Assembly: GCA_017534885.1 (NCBI GenBank) | Contig: JAFXVR010000038.1 | Span: forward strand, 1 to 64,000 | DNA from: Clostridia bacterium | GTDB taxonomy: Bacteria > Bacillota > Clostridia > Christensenellales > Aristaeellaceae | Direction of reading: 5' to 3' | DNA length: 64,000 nt | Part shown: positions 26,748 to 34,998 of the stretch, piece by piece | Layout of the letters: every line of letters begins with the position of its first letter | Position numbering within the stretch: the stretch's first letter is position 1 | Made by a program: the position numbers and the translations under genes | The notes under the pieces: generated by a model | Databases searched by the model: none | Seen by the model: only the letters and a program-made list of their open reading frames with translations | Told to the model about the DNA's origin: nothing

Positions 26748-27673
26748 TTCACCCATTCTGTCGGATTCTTCTCCCTCAGCAGTCGGGCCAGAGCGGCTTC
26801 AAACGCTTTCAGCTCAGGGTTGTCCAGGCTGATGAGCCCAAGGGTGCGGAAGAGGCCGCCTTCCCGGAGCCTGTAATAAACGGGCCGGTTGGCGGGAGCG
26901 CACAGCATCGCCGTCACCGCCGGGACAAAGGCCAGGCCGATCCCCTGAAAGGCCATGGCGTTGGCGGCCTCCGTACTGTACCCGGTGATCGCTCCCCGGG
27001 GCGCAAAGCCCGCGCGCTGGGTTTCAGAGACGACGATGCGCTGAATCCGTCTGTCCTCCGGGTACATGATGAAGGGCTCGTCGCGGCAGATGCGCAGGTC
27101 GGCCACGGGATAGGCTGAGCCGCTGTCCGGTTGCCGCGGAAACTTTTCGATGAGCGCAGAGCCAGGCGGCACCGCCAGGAAGATTTCCTCCTGGGCGATC
27201 GGTTCCGCGATCACCCGGTCGCTGAAGGGCTCAACCGCCAGCGCAACCTCCATTTCCCCGTTCTCCACCATTCGGCTCATGCCATGGCTGAAGCCCTCGA
27301 GGATGTGGATGTGAATGTTCGGAAAGAGCGTCTGCAGGCGGGCCAGCGTGTCGGTCAGGTAATACCGCTGATAGGTGGGCGCCGCGCCGATGCGCACCGT
27401 GTGCGGCTTCCGGTCTTTCAGCGCCTCCAGACGGGCGTAGGTGCGCTTCTCATCGTCCAGCATCCCCCGCCCTTCCTCCACCATGATCCGCCCGGCTTCC
27501 GTCAGGCGCAGCTGTCCCTTTTCCCGCACAAACACCGGCATCCCGATATCCTGCTCGAAGCGCTGAATGGACTGGCTCAGCGCAGGCTGGCTCACAAAGA
27601 GTTCGGCAGCCGCCCGGGTAAAGCTGCCCGTCTCGGCAACCTTGACGATATACCGGATCGTGGACAAACGCAA
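26744..27673 (-). CDS. LysR-family transcriptional regulator
   Basis: The 309-residue regulator has an N-terminal winged helix-turn-helix (VAETGSFTRAAAELFVSQPA) and a periplasmic-binding-like effector domain from about residue 90. The likely start is TTG at 27673, 7 nt after GGAGG; the TTG at 27688 overlaps that site. It is transcribed away from the tandem aconitase genes, the classic arrangement for a LysR protein that controls the divergent operon in response to a pathway compound. The palindromes before both the aconitase and transporter operons are the candidate operators. Confidence 0.92.
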   Translation of the reverse strand: MRLSTIRYIVKVAETGSFTRAAAELFVSQPALSQSIQRFEQDIGMPVFVREKGQLRLTEAGRIMVEEGRGMLDDEKRTYARLEALKDRKPHTVRIGAAPTYQRYYLTDTLARLQTLFPNIHIHILEGFSHGMSRMVENGEMEVALAVEPFSDRVIAEPIAQEEIFLAVPPGSALIEKFPRQPDSGSAYPVADLRICRDEPFIMYPEDRRIQRIVVSETQRAGFAPRGAITGYSTEAANAMAFQGIGLAFVPAVTAMLCAPANRPVYYRLREGGLFRTLGLISLDNPELKAFEAALARLLREKNPTEWVK

Positions 27674-27734
27674 GGGAACACCTCCCAATCAGCATGCCAT
27701 TCGCATCGTACGATTCCTTCGATTCCATTATAAC

Positions 27735-27752
27735 ATAATCTTATGAGATTAT
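27735..27752. promoter_or_regulatory. candidate LysR operator (perfect palindrome)
   Basis: ATAATCT-TATG-AGATTAT is a perfect 18-bp palindrome containing a T-N11-A core. It lies between the divergent LysR and aconitase genes, 12 bp before the -35 box of the aconitase promoter. Confidence 0.7.
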
Positions 27753-27794
27753 TCAAGATTAATATTGTACAAAACCGATATTATCTCGTATGAT
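27751..27794 (+). promoter_or_regulatory. promoter of the tandem aconitase operon
   Basis: TTGTAC (27765-27770), an 18-bp spacer and TATGAT (27789-27794) form the promoter. The 30-bp block 27751-27780 is 80% identical to that at 31757-31786 before tctC. The palindromic core TTGTACAA overlaps the -35 box. Confidence 0.7.
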
Positions 27795-27864
27795 TTTTTC
27801 AGCTATATCCCGCATGCGGTTGCCTTGTGAACCTGTCCGACTGACGCAAGGGAGGATGGAGCAT

Positions 27865-29808
27865 ATGACTGCCAGACAGACTCTGACTGAAAAGCTGCTG
27901 AGCGCGCATCTGATTTCAGGTGAGATGACTGCAGGCGCGCTGTGCCGCTTCCGGGTGGACAGCGTCCTGTTTCACGACATGTCCGGCATCCTCGCGCTGA
28001 TGGCCTATGACGCCATGGAGCAGAAGCGGGCGGGTGTTGCGCTGCCCCTGGTTTTCACGGATCACAACCTGGTGGGCATGGACGCCCAGACCGCGGGGGA
28101 TCAGGCCTTTGTGAAGAGCTGCGCCAGGGCTTTCGGCCTGAAGTATTCCCGCCCCGGCAACGGCGTCTGCCACAGCCTGGTGGCCGAGGATTATGCCCGG
28201 CCGGGGCTGCTGCTCATCGGCGCGGACAGCCATACCGCCACCTGCGGCGCGCTGGGCATGCTCGGCATCGGCCTGGGCGGGATGGAAGCAGCCACCGCCA
28301 TGACCGGCAAGCCCTTTCCCCTGCGGGTGCCGAAGGTCATCGGCGTGCACCTGGCCGGTCGGCTGAAGCCGGGCGTCAGCGCAATGGATATCGCCCTGAC
28401 CCTGCTGGCGAAAATGACCATCAAAGGCGCGGTCAACGCGGTGCTGGAATACACCGGCGAGGGCACTGCCGCCCTGACCGTGCCCCAGCGGCTGACGCTG
28501 GCCAACTTAGGGGCGGAGATGGGCGCTACCAGCTCCCTCTTTCCCTCGGACGCGCAGGTGGATGCCTGGCTGAAGGCCCAGGGCCGGCCTGAGGCCTACA
28601 CCCCGCTGGCGGCTGACGAGGGTGCGGCCTACGCGCAAACCGTTCCGCTCAATTTGTCTGAGGTTGAACCCATGGTGGCCCTGCCCGGCCGGCCGGACCG
28701 AGGTGTGCCCATCCGCGCCGCCGAGCCCGTGTCTTTCAGCCAGGTGTTCATCGGCAGCTGCGCCAACGGCAGCTATGAGAGTCTGGTTCGGGCGGCGCAG
28801 GTGCTGAAGGGGCGGCATGTGGCAGACAATACGGAGCTGCTGGTCGCCTGCGGCAGCCGGAGGGTTTACCGGCAGCTGCTCCGGGACGGTTATGTGGACA
28901 TCTTTCTGGACGCCGGCGCACGGCTGCTGGAGAGCGGCTGCGGCCCCTGCATGGGCATCGGCCAGGCCCCGACCCCGGGCGCTCATGTGCTGCGCACCAC
29001 CAACCGCAATTTCCCCGGCCGCAGCGGCACCAGGGACGCTGAAATCTATCTGGCCAGCCCGGAGACGGCGGCGGCTTCCGCCGTCACAGGCCGCCTGACC
29101 GCGGTCTCGGAGCTGTTGGATCCGGCGGAGATGGACGCGCTTCCGCCCCTCCCGGAGAAAAGCGGCTTTGACGGGCTCTACCTTCCTTATGATCAGACCT
29201 GGACAGGAGAGGACAGGCCGGTCTACACCGCCAGCATTCGCCCGATTCCCACTGGCGAGCCCCTGCCGGACGCGCTTCGCCTGCCCGTATCCCTGAAGGC
29301 GGGAGACGGCATCAGCACCGACGACATCGTGCCCGGCGTGCCCCAGGCGCTGGCGCTCAGGGCCAACATCCCCGAGTTGGCGAAATATCTGTTCCACTAT
29401 CTGGATGAGGGCTTTGCCGGCCGCGCTGCCGGGCTGGGCACCAGCATGATCGTGGCCGGAGAGGACTATGCCCAGGGCTCCAGCCGGGAACACGCGGCCG
29501 CCGGCTGCCTGGCCCTTGGCGTGCGGGCGGTGCTGGTGAAGTCGATTCACCGCATTCACCGGGCCAATCTCATCAACTACGGGATCCTGCCGCTGCTCTT
29601 TGACCGGGCGGAGGATGACAGCCTGATTCAGCAGGGCGATGTCCTCAGCCTGACGGGCATCCACGAAGGCATGCGAAGCGGACATCTGCTGATTCACAAT
29701 GATACCAATGGCGCGGAGATCTCCTGCCATACCGACCTGAACAGCCATGAAGCGCAGCTGCTGCGCATGGGTGGACTGCTGCGCAGCGCAAGGAGGGAAA
29801 GCAAATGA
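27865..29808 (+). CDS. aconitase-family hydratase, divergent paralog
   Basis: The 647-residue protein has both the iron-sulfur domains and the swivel domain of the aconitase superfamily in one chain, like the 640-residue clostridial/archaeal aconitases. Cluster cysteines are in GSCANGSYES and SGCGPCMG. The catalytic pair is kept in ADSHTATCG, as are NRNFPGR and the serine loop AQGSSREHAA. It departs from its neighbour and from usual aconitase in GSCANGS (normally SCTNS) and VKSIHRIH (normally SFARIH), so its substrate may differ. GGAGG lies 9 nt before the ATG at 27865. Candidate substrates are citrate, isocitrate, homocitrate or dimethylmalate-like acids. Confidence 0.85.
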   Translation: MTARQTLTEKLLSAHLISGEMTAGALCRFRVDSVLFHDMSGILALMAYDAMEQKRAGVALPLVFTDHNLVGMDAQTAGDQAFVKSCARAFGLKYSRPGNGVCHSLVAEDYARPGLLLIGADSHTATCGALGMLGIGLGGMEAATAMTGKPFPLRVPKVIGVHLAGRLKPGVSAMDIALTLLAKMTIKGAVNAVLEYTGEGTAALTVPQRLTLANLGAEMGATSSLFPSDAQVDAWLKAQGRPEAYTPLAADEGAAYAQTVPLNLSEVEPMVALPGRPDRGVPIRAAEPVSFSQVFIGSCANGSYESLVRAAQVLKGRHVADNTELLVACGSRRVYRQLLRDGYVDIFLDAGARLLESGCGPCMGIGQAPTPGAHVLRTTNRNFPGRSGTRDAEIYLASPETAAASAVTGRLTAVSELLDPAEMDALPPLPEKSGFDGLYLPYDQTWTGEDRPVYTASIRPIPTGEPLPDALRLPVSLKAGDGISTDDIVPGVPQALALRANIPELAKYLFHYLDEGFAGRAAGLGTSMIVAGEDYAQGSSREHAAAGCLALGVRAVLVKSIHRIHRANLINYGILPLLFDRAEDDSLIQQGDVLSLTGIHEGMRSGHLLIHNDTNGAEISCHTDLNSHEAQLLRMGGLLRSARRESK

Positions 29809-31739
29809 CCCAGCCGATGAACCTGATCGAAAAGATTCTGGCTCCCCATGTGCTCTCCGGAGATATGCGGCCGGGCCAGCCCCTCTCCCTGCGGGTGGAG
29901 CAGACCCTGACCCAGGACGCTCTGGGCATGATTGCCTACCTGGCCTTTGAGTTCCTCGGCCTCCCGGCTGTGCAGACGGAGCTTTCCGTCAGCTACATGG
30001 ATCACAACCTGCTCTACACCGATTTCCGCAATCCGGATGACCACGCCTATCTGATGAGCGTCGCTCGGAAGTACGGCATTGTGGTCTCCAGAGCCGGCAA
30101 CGGCATCTGCCATTCCGTGCACCTGGCACGGTTTGCCAAGCCTGGCAAGCTGGTCATCGGCACAGACAGCCACACGCCCAGCGCCGGCGCTTTAGGCATG
30201 ATCGGCATCGGGGCGGGCGGCATGGAGGTGGCCGCGGTCATGGCGGGCGAACCCCTGTCCCTGGCCATGCCGGAGGTGGTCCGAATCGAGCTGACGGGGA
30301 AGCTCCGGCCGGGCGTCAACGCCAAGGACATCGCCCTGGAAATCCTCAGGCGCTTCGGGGTGAAGGGCGGCCTCGGCCTGGCCTTTGAATTCGGGGGTGA
30401 AGGACTTGAAACCCTGAGCGTGCCCGAGCGCATGACCCTCACCAACTTAGCCGTGGAGACCGGCGCCACCACCAGCGTATGTCCCGTGGATGAAGAAGCC
30501 CGGCGTTTTCTCCGCGCCCAGGGCCGGGAAGCGGATTTCGTTCCGCTCACCGCCGATCCCGATGCGGCCTACGCCCAGACCGTCACCATCGATCTGGGCG
30601 CGCTGGAGCCCCTGCTGGCCCTGCCGCACCAGCCGGACAAGGTGGTGCCAGTGCGGGAAGCCGAGCCCGTTCAGGTGGATCAGGTCTTCATCGGCAGCTG
30701 CACCAACAGCTCCTTCAGCGACATGATGAAAGCGGCCCGGATCCTGCGCGGCCGTCATATCGACCCTTCAGTCAGCCTGATCGTCACGCCGGGCACGAGG
30801 CAAAACTATCTGGCCCTGCTGGAGAGCGGTGCGGTCGAAACCTTCGTGCGGGCCGGAGCGCGGGTGCTGGAATGCGGCTGCGGCCCCTGTGTGGGCATGG
30901 GGCAGGCGGTGCGCACCGGCGGCGTGAGCCTGCGCACGGTCAACCGGAATTTCAAGGGGCGCTGCGGCACCAAGGAATCCAGCGTGTATATCGCCAGTCC
31001 GGAAACCGCCGCCTTCACCGCTTTAGCCGGACACCTCGCCTGGGGACTGGAGGGTTTCGATCCCGCCTGCCTGCAGGACATCCGCGAGCCGGAGCGCTAT
31101 GACACCGATGACAGCCTGATCCTCTGCCACCCGGAGCCGGACAGGGACGTCAAAATCGTCCGCGGGCCCAACATCCGGGAGATTCCCCTGGGCGATCCCT
31201 TGCCGGACAGCCTGACCGCCACAGTGGCCATCCGATTGGGCGACAATGTCTCCACCGACGACATCGCCCCCTCCGGCGCAAAGAACGTGGCCAACCGCGC
31301 CAACATTGAGGAGGTCTCCAAATCCACTTTCGAGCGCATTGATCCGGATTTCTGGAAACGGGCACTGGCGCTCGGGAACTCGGTCATCGTGGCGGGAGTC
31401 AACTACGGACAGGGATCCAGCCGGGAACACGCGGCGCTGATGCCCCGGTATCTGGGGGTGCGCGCTGTCATCGCCCGCGGCTTTGCCCGCATCCACCGCG
31501 CCAACCTGATCAACTTCGGCATTCTCCCCCTCGAGTGCGCCGACGAATCCCTCTTCAGCCCCGGCGATCAGCTTCTCCTGTCCGGCCTGCTCCGGTCCGG
31601 TGAGAGAGGCGCCGTCACCCTGCGCTGCCTGACCATCGGCCAGTCCCTCGAACTGTCTCTGCGGCTGTCGCCCTACGAATGGGCGGTGGTGAAGGCCGGC
31701 GGGCTGCTGCCCTACATACGGGCGAAGCGTCAGCTATAA
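29805..31739 (+). CDS. aconitase-family hydratase, canonical paralog
   Basis: The 644-residue protein is a second complete aconitase-like enzyme whose ATG overlaps the stop of the first (ATGA). It keeps more of the usual signatures: GTDSHTPSAG, GSCTNSS, CGCGPCVG, NRNFKGRCGT, STDDIAPSGA, GQGSSREHAALMPRYLG and GFARIHRANL. It should carry a [4Fe-4S] cluster and interconvert citrate-type tricarboxylates. Two adjacent, non-identical, full-length aconitases suggest two successive or stereo-distinct dehydration and hydration steps. Confidence 0.88.
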   Translation: MTQPMNLIEKILAPHVLSGDMRPGQPLSLRVEQTLTQDALGMIAYLAFEFLGLPAVQTELSVSYMDHNLLYTDFRNPDDHAYLMSVARKYGIVVSRAGNGICHSVHLARFAKPGKLVIGTDSHTPSAGALGMIGIGAGGMEVAAVMAGEPLSLAMPEVVRIELTGKLRPGVNAKDIALEILRRFGVKGGLGLAFEFGGEGLETLSVPERMTLTNLAVETGATTSVCPVDEEARRFLRAQGREADFVPLTADPDAAYAQTVTIDLGALEPLLALPHQPDKVVPVREAEPVQVDQVFIGSCTNSSFSDMMKAARILRGRHIDPSVSLIVTPGTRQNYLALLESGAVETFVRAGARVLECGCGPCVGMGQAVRTGGVSLRTVNRNFKGRCGTKESSVYIASPETAAFTALAGHLAWGLEGFDPACLQDIREPERYDTDDSLILCHPEPDRDVKIVRGPNIREIPLGDPLPDSLTATVAIRLGDNVSTDDIAPSGAKNVANRANIEEVSKSTFERIDPDFWKRALALGNSVIVAGVNYGQGSSREHAALMPRYLGVRAVIARGFARIHRANLINFGILPLECADESLFSPGDQLLLSGLLRSGERGAVTLRCLTIGQSLELSLRLSPYEWAVVKAGGLLPYIRAKRQL

Positions 31740-31800
31740 CAAAAAGTTATCAACTCATTCAAATTAAATATTGTACAAATCCTATGATCTATGAAATAAT
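31736..31800 (+). promoter_or_regulatory. promoter and candidate operator of the tct operon
   Basis: The palindrome ATAAC-N5-GTTAT (31736-31750, a T-N11-A type) starts within the last codon of the aconitase gene. It is followed by TTGTAC (31771-31776), an 18-bp spacer and AATAAT (31795-31800). The -35 region shares the block described before the aconitase operon. Confidence 0.6.
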
Positions 31801-31861
31801 GCAGGTGGACGAAAAAACAGGCACCGATCAATCAGCTGACTCGCTCCCACCCCGAAACGCT

Positions 31862-31884
31862 CACATCGCCGAGGTGACGATGTG
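31862..31884 (+). promoter_or_regulatory. hairpin in the tctC leader
   Basis: CACATCG and CGATGTG form a 7-bp stem with a 9-nt loop ending about 15 nt before the ribosome site AAAGGAAG of tctC. It may stabilise the mRNA 5' end. Confidence 0.5.
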
Positions 31885-31912
31885 TCGCTATAAAAAGAAA
31901 GGAAGATGACTC

Positions 31913-32860
31913 ATGAAGAAGATCCTCGCCCTGATCCTGACCCTCGTGCTGACCTTCGCGTTCGCTTCCACTGCCCTGGCTGCCTTCCCGGAGAAGGAAG
32001 TCACCATCGTGGTGCCCTTCGCAGCCGGCGGCAACGTCGACCTGTGCTGCCGCATCATCGCGGATGAGATGACCAAGATCCTGGGCCAGCAGGTCATCGT
32101 GGATGACCGTCCCGGCGGCGGCGCCATCATCGGCCAGACCTACGCCCTGGGCCAGCCCGCTGACGGCTACACCATGCTGGCGCTGACCTCCTCCTTCGTG
32201 ACCAACATTCTCTCCGGCGACACCGACTTCGGCATGGAGAACGCCACCGCCATCGGCCAGTTCTGCTTCGACCCTGAGATCGTGGTCGTCGGCGTGGATT
32301 CCGGCATCACCACCATCGACGAGTTCATGGCTGCCGCTAAGGCCGGCGCCCTGACCAACTCCACCCCCGGCTTCTCCACCTCCCACCACATCGCCAGCCT
32401 GATTCTGACCGAGACCTTCGGCCTGACGCCCTTCGCCTACATGCACACCGACGGTTCCGCTGAGCAGGTGGTACAGCTGGCCGGCGGCCACGCCCAGTGC
32501 GGCATGACCACCTACGGCGGCGCGGCCACCCTGATCGCTGAAGGCAAGATCATTCCCCTGGCCGTGTGCAATTCCGAGCGTCATCAGGCGCTGCCGGACG
32601 TCCCCACCATGGCTGAGTGCGGCTATGACTTCGTCTACGGTGCCTATCGCGGCTTCGCCGTGCCCGCCGGCACGCCCGAGGACGTGGTGAACACCCTGTC
32701 CGACGCGCTGAAGCAGGCCATGGAGTCTGAGGCGGTCATCAAGGCCTTCAACGACAGCGGCTTCCCGATCATGTATCTGAACGCCGCCGATTACCAGAAG
32801 ATGCTGGACGAAGACTACAAGAACATGGAAGCGATCTACTACCTGCTGGACGAAGAGTAA
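31913..32860 (+). CDS. tctC: tripartite tricarboxylate transporter, substrate-binding protein
   Basis: The 315-residue secreted protein starts with a classical signal peptide (MKKILALILTLVLTFAFAST, cut after ALA). It continues with the TctC/Bug-fold opening FPEKEVTIVVPFAAGG and VIVDDRPGGGAIIG. Such proteins capture carboxylates outside the cell for the TctAB membrane part. There is no lipobox cysteine at the cleavage site, so membrane attachment in this Gram-positive host is not obvious. The ligand could be any di- or tricarboxylate, or a sulfo- or hydroxyacid; the neighbouring enzymes point to a multi-carboxyl acid. Confidence 0.93.
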   Translation: MKKILALILTLVLTFAFASTALAAFPEKEVTIVVPFAAGGNVDLCCRIIADEMTKILGQQVIVDDRPGGGAIIGQTYALGQPADGYTMLALTSSFVTNILSGDTDFGMENATAIGQFCFDPEIVVVGVDSGITTIDEFMAAAKAGALTNSTPGFSTSHHIASLILTETFGLTPFAYMHTDGSAEQVVQLAGGHAQCGMTTYGGAATLIAEGKIIPLAVCNSERHQALPDVPTMAECGYDFVYGAYRGFAVPAGTPEDVVNTLSDALKQAMESEAVIKAFNDSGFPIMYLNAADYQKMLDEDYKNMEAIYYLLDEE

Positions 32861-32876
32861 TCAGACGCTCCATCGG

Positions 32877-32915
32877 AGGGGGCGGAGGTTATTCCGCAAG
32901 GAGCCTTCGCCCCTT
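32877..32915 (+). promoter_or_regulatory. intercistronic hairpin between tctC and tctB
   Basis: A 12-nt arm (32877-32888) pairs with 32904-32915 through GC-rich pairs with G-U wobbles; no T-run follows. Such structures often protect the upstream mRNA so that the binding protein is made in excess over the membrane subunits. Confidence 0.55.
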
Positions 32916-32963
32916 CGCTGTCCCTGTCATTTGCATTCAAAGTGAAATGGAGGAGAGCGCGCT

Positions 32964-33431
32964 ATGCCAAAAAAGGATATCGGTTTAGGCGTCGTCTCAG
33001 TCGGCTTCGGTGCATGGATACTCTATTATACTGCCGAAAACATCAAGAAGAAATCGGCCTTCTGGCCCAACATCATCGGCTGGGGCATCATCGCCCTTGG
33101 TGTGGTGATCCTGGCGATCGGCGTCTTCAACTTCATCAAGGAAAAGAAGGCGAATGGCGGCCAGGCCGAAAAGAAGGCAGTGGACAAAAAAGCTGAGCTG
33201 AACAAGTACCTGAAGGTGGCCGCCGTGGTTGGCCTGCTGGTGGTTTTCTACTTCGTGTTCCAGTACGTCAGCTACATCCTGGCCACGGTCATCCTGATGA
33301 TCGGCACCAGCTTCATCCTCGGCTACCGCAACTGGAAGATCATGATTCCCACGGCGCTGATCCTGTCGGTGCTGCTGTACGTTACCTTTACCCAGGTCTT
33401 TCATGTACACTTCCCGGGCCCATTCTATTGA
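32964..33431 (+). CDS. tctB: tripartite tricarboxylate transporter, small membrane subunit
   Basis: The 155-residue protein has four predicted membrane helices in two pairs with a charged Lys-rich loop (about 56-75). This is the usual topology of TctB. GGAGGAGA precedes the ATG. It lies between tctC and tctA, the standard order, and forms the small subunit of the secondary transporter. Confidence 0.85.
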   Translation: MPKKDIGLGVVSVGFGAWILYYTAENIKKKSAFWPNIIGWGIIALGVVILAIGVFNFIKEKKANGGQAEKKAVDKKAELNKYLKVAAVVGLLVVFYFVFQYVSYILATVILMIGTSFILGYRNWKIMIPTALILSVLLYVTFTQVFHVHFPGPFY

Positions 33432-33450
33432 TGAGGAAAGGTGAAAAGAT

Positions 33451-34998
33451 ATGCTGCAGAACATAGCGGCTGGCTTCGCGGCGCTGTTCACCTGGGAAAA
33501 CATCCTTTTCCTGGTGATGGGCACGCTGGTAGGCCTGATCATCGGTGCCCTGCCCGGTCTGACGGGCAACATGGCCATCGCCCTGATGGTTCCCATCACC
33601 TATACCATGAGCGCCACCACCGGCCTGGTCTTCCTGACCTCCATCTACTGCTCCTCCATCTTCGGCGGCTCGATCTCAGCCATCCTGCTGGGCATACCGG
33701 GCACCATATCCTCCTTTGCCACCACATTGGATGGGTATCCGATGGCCAAACAAGGCAAGGCCGGCATGGCGCTGGGCATCTCCACCATCTCCAGCGTGTT
33801 CGGCGGCCTGTTCAGCGCCATCGTGCTGATGTTCCTGACCACTGTGCTGGCTGAGTTTGCCCTGAAGTTCGGCCCCGCCGAATACTTCGCCGTGGCCGTT
33901 CTGGGCTTGAGCTGCATCGCCTCCATCGGCGGCAAGTCCATCACCAAGGGTCTGCTGTCCGGCTTCATCGGCCTGTTCTTCGCCGTCATCGGACAGGATC
34001 CGCAGCGCGGCACCAAGCGCTTCGTTTTTGACATCCACCTGCTGGGCGGCGTAACGCTTGTCGCGGCTTTGATCGGCATCTTCGGCGTCATCTCCGTGCT
34101 GAAGAATGCGGAGAAGAAGTCCAAGGAGACCGGCCCCATCCCTGAAGTGGACAAGGTCTGGATCGGCTGGAAGATGTGCAGAAAGCTGCTGCCCACCTGG
34201 CTGCGCGGCTCCATCATCGGCACCATCATCGGCATCATACCCGGCGCCGGCACCAATGTGGCCACCTTCCTGGCCTATGACACCGAGAACAAGTTCAACC
34301 GCTCAGAGCCCAAGTTCGGCGAAGGCAATCCCAAGGGCGTCGCCGCGCCTGAAGCCGCCAACAACGGCGTCACCGGCGGCTCCATGGTGCCCCTGCTGGC
34401 CTTAGGCGTGCCAGGCAACGCGACTTCGGCCCTCTTCTTGGGCGCGCTGCTGCTCAAGGGCCTGACCACCGGCCCCGTACTCTTCACCGAGCACGCGGAC
34501 GTGGCTTACTCCCTCTTCTTAGCCTTCTTCTTTGCCAACGTGGTGATGGCGCCTCTGGGTCTGTTCATCCTGCGCTACATGAAGAAGATTCTCTCCATCC
34601 CGGAATCCCTGCTGGGCGGCATCATCCTGGCCTTCTGCATGACCGGTGTGTTCTCCATCTCCTCCAGCTCCTTCGATGTGCTGACCTGCATCTTCTTCGG
34701 CGTGCTGGGCTATGCTTTCTACAAATTCGATATACCCACAGCGCCACTGATCGTCTGCCTGGTGCTTGGATCAATGGCTGAAAGCAACCTGCAGCAGGCC
34801 TTGGTGGCCAACAACCAGTCCTACAGCTTCCTGTGGACGCACCCCATTGCCCTGGTGGTGCTCCTGATCGCCCTGGTCAGCTTCTTCGTGCCGATTATCT
34901 CGAAGCTGGTCAAGTCCACCCGCAAGGCCCGCCATCCCAACACCGTCACCGCCGGTGATCTGGCGGAAGACACCTCCGATGAAATGGATGATGACTGA
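33451..34998 (+). CDS. tctA: tripartite tricarboxylate transporter, large membrane subunit
   Basis: The 515-residue protein has about 11-12 membrane helices. It carries the TctA signatures GALPGLTGNMAIALMVPITY and, in the second half, IIPGAGTNVATFLAYDTE and EAANNGVTGGSMVPLLALG. It is the ion-coupled translocation subunit. Its stop overlaps the ATG of the dehydrogenase gene by one base (TGATG), coupling transport with catabolism. Confidence 0.95.
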   Translation: MLQNIAAGFAALFTWENILFLVMGTLVGLIIGALPGLTGNMAIALMVPITYTMSATTGLVFLTSIYCSSIFGGSISAILLGIPGTISSFATTLDGYPMAKQGKAGMALGISTISSVFGGLFSAIVLMFLTTVLAEFALKFGPAEYFAVAVLGLSCIASIGGKSITKGLLSGFIGLFFAVIGQDPQRGTKRFVFDIHLLGGVTLVAALIGIFGVISVLKNAEKKSKETGPIPEVDKVWIGWKMCRKLLPTWLRGSIIGTIIGIIPGAGTNVATFLAYDTENKFNRSEPKFGEGNPKGVAAPEAANNGVTGGSMVPLLALGVPGNATSALFLGALLLKGLTTGPVLFTEHADVAYSLFLAFFFANVVMAPLGLFILRYMKKILSIPESLLGGIILAFCMTGVFSISSSSFDVLTCIFFGVLGYAFYKFDIPTAPLIVCLVLGSMAESNLQQALVANNQSYSFLWTHPIALVVLLIALVSFFVPIISKLVKSTRKARHPNTVTAGDLAEDTSDEMDDD

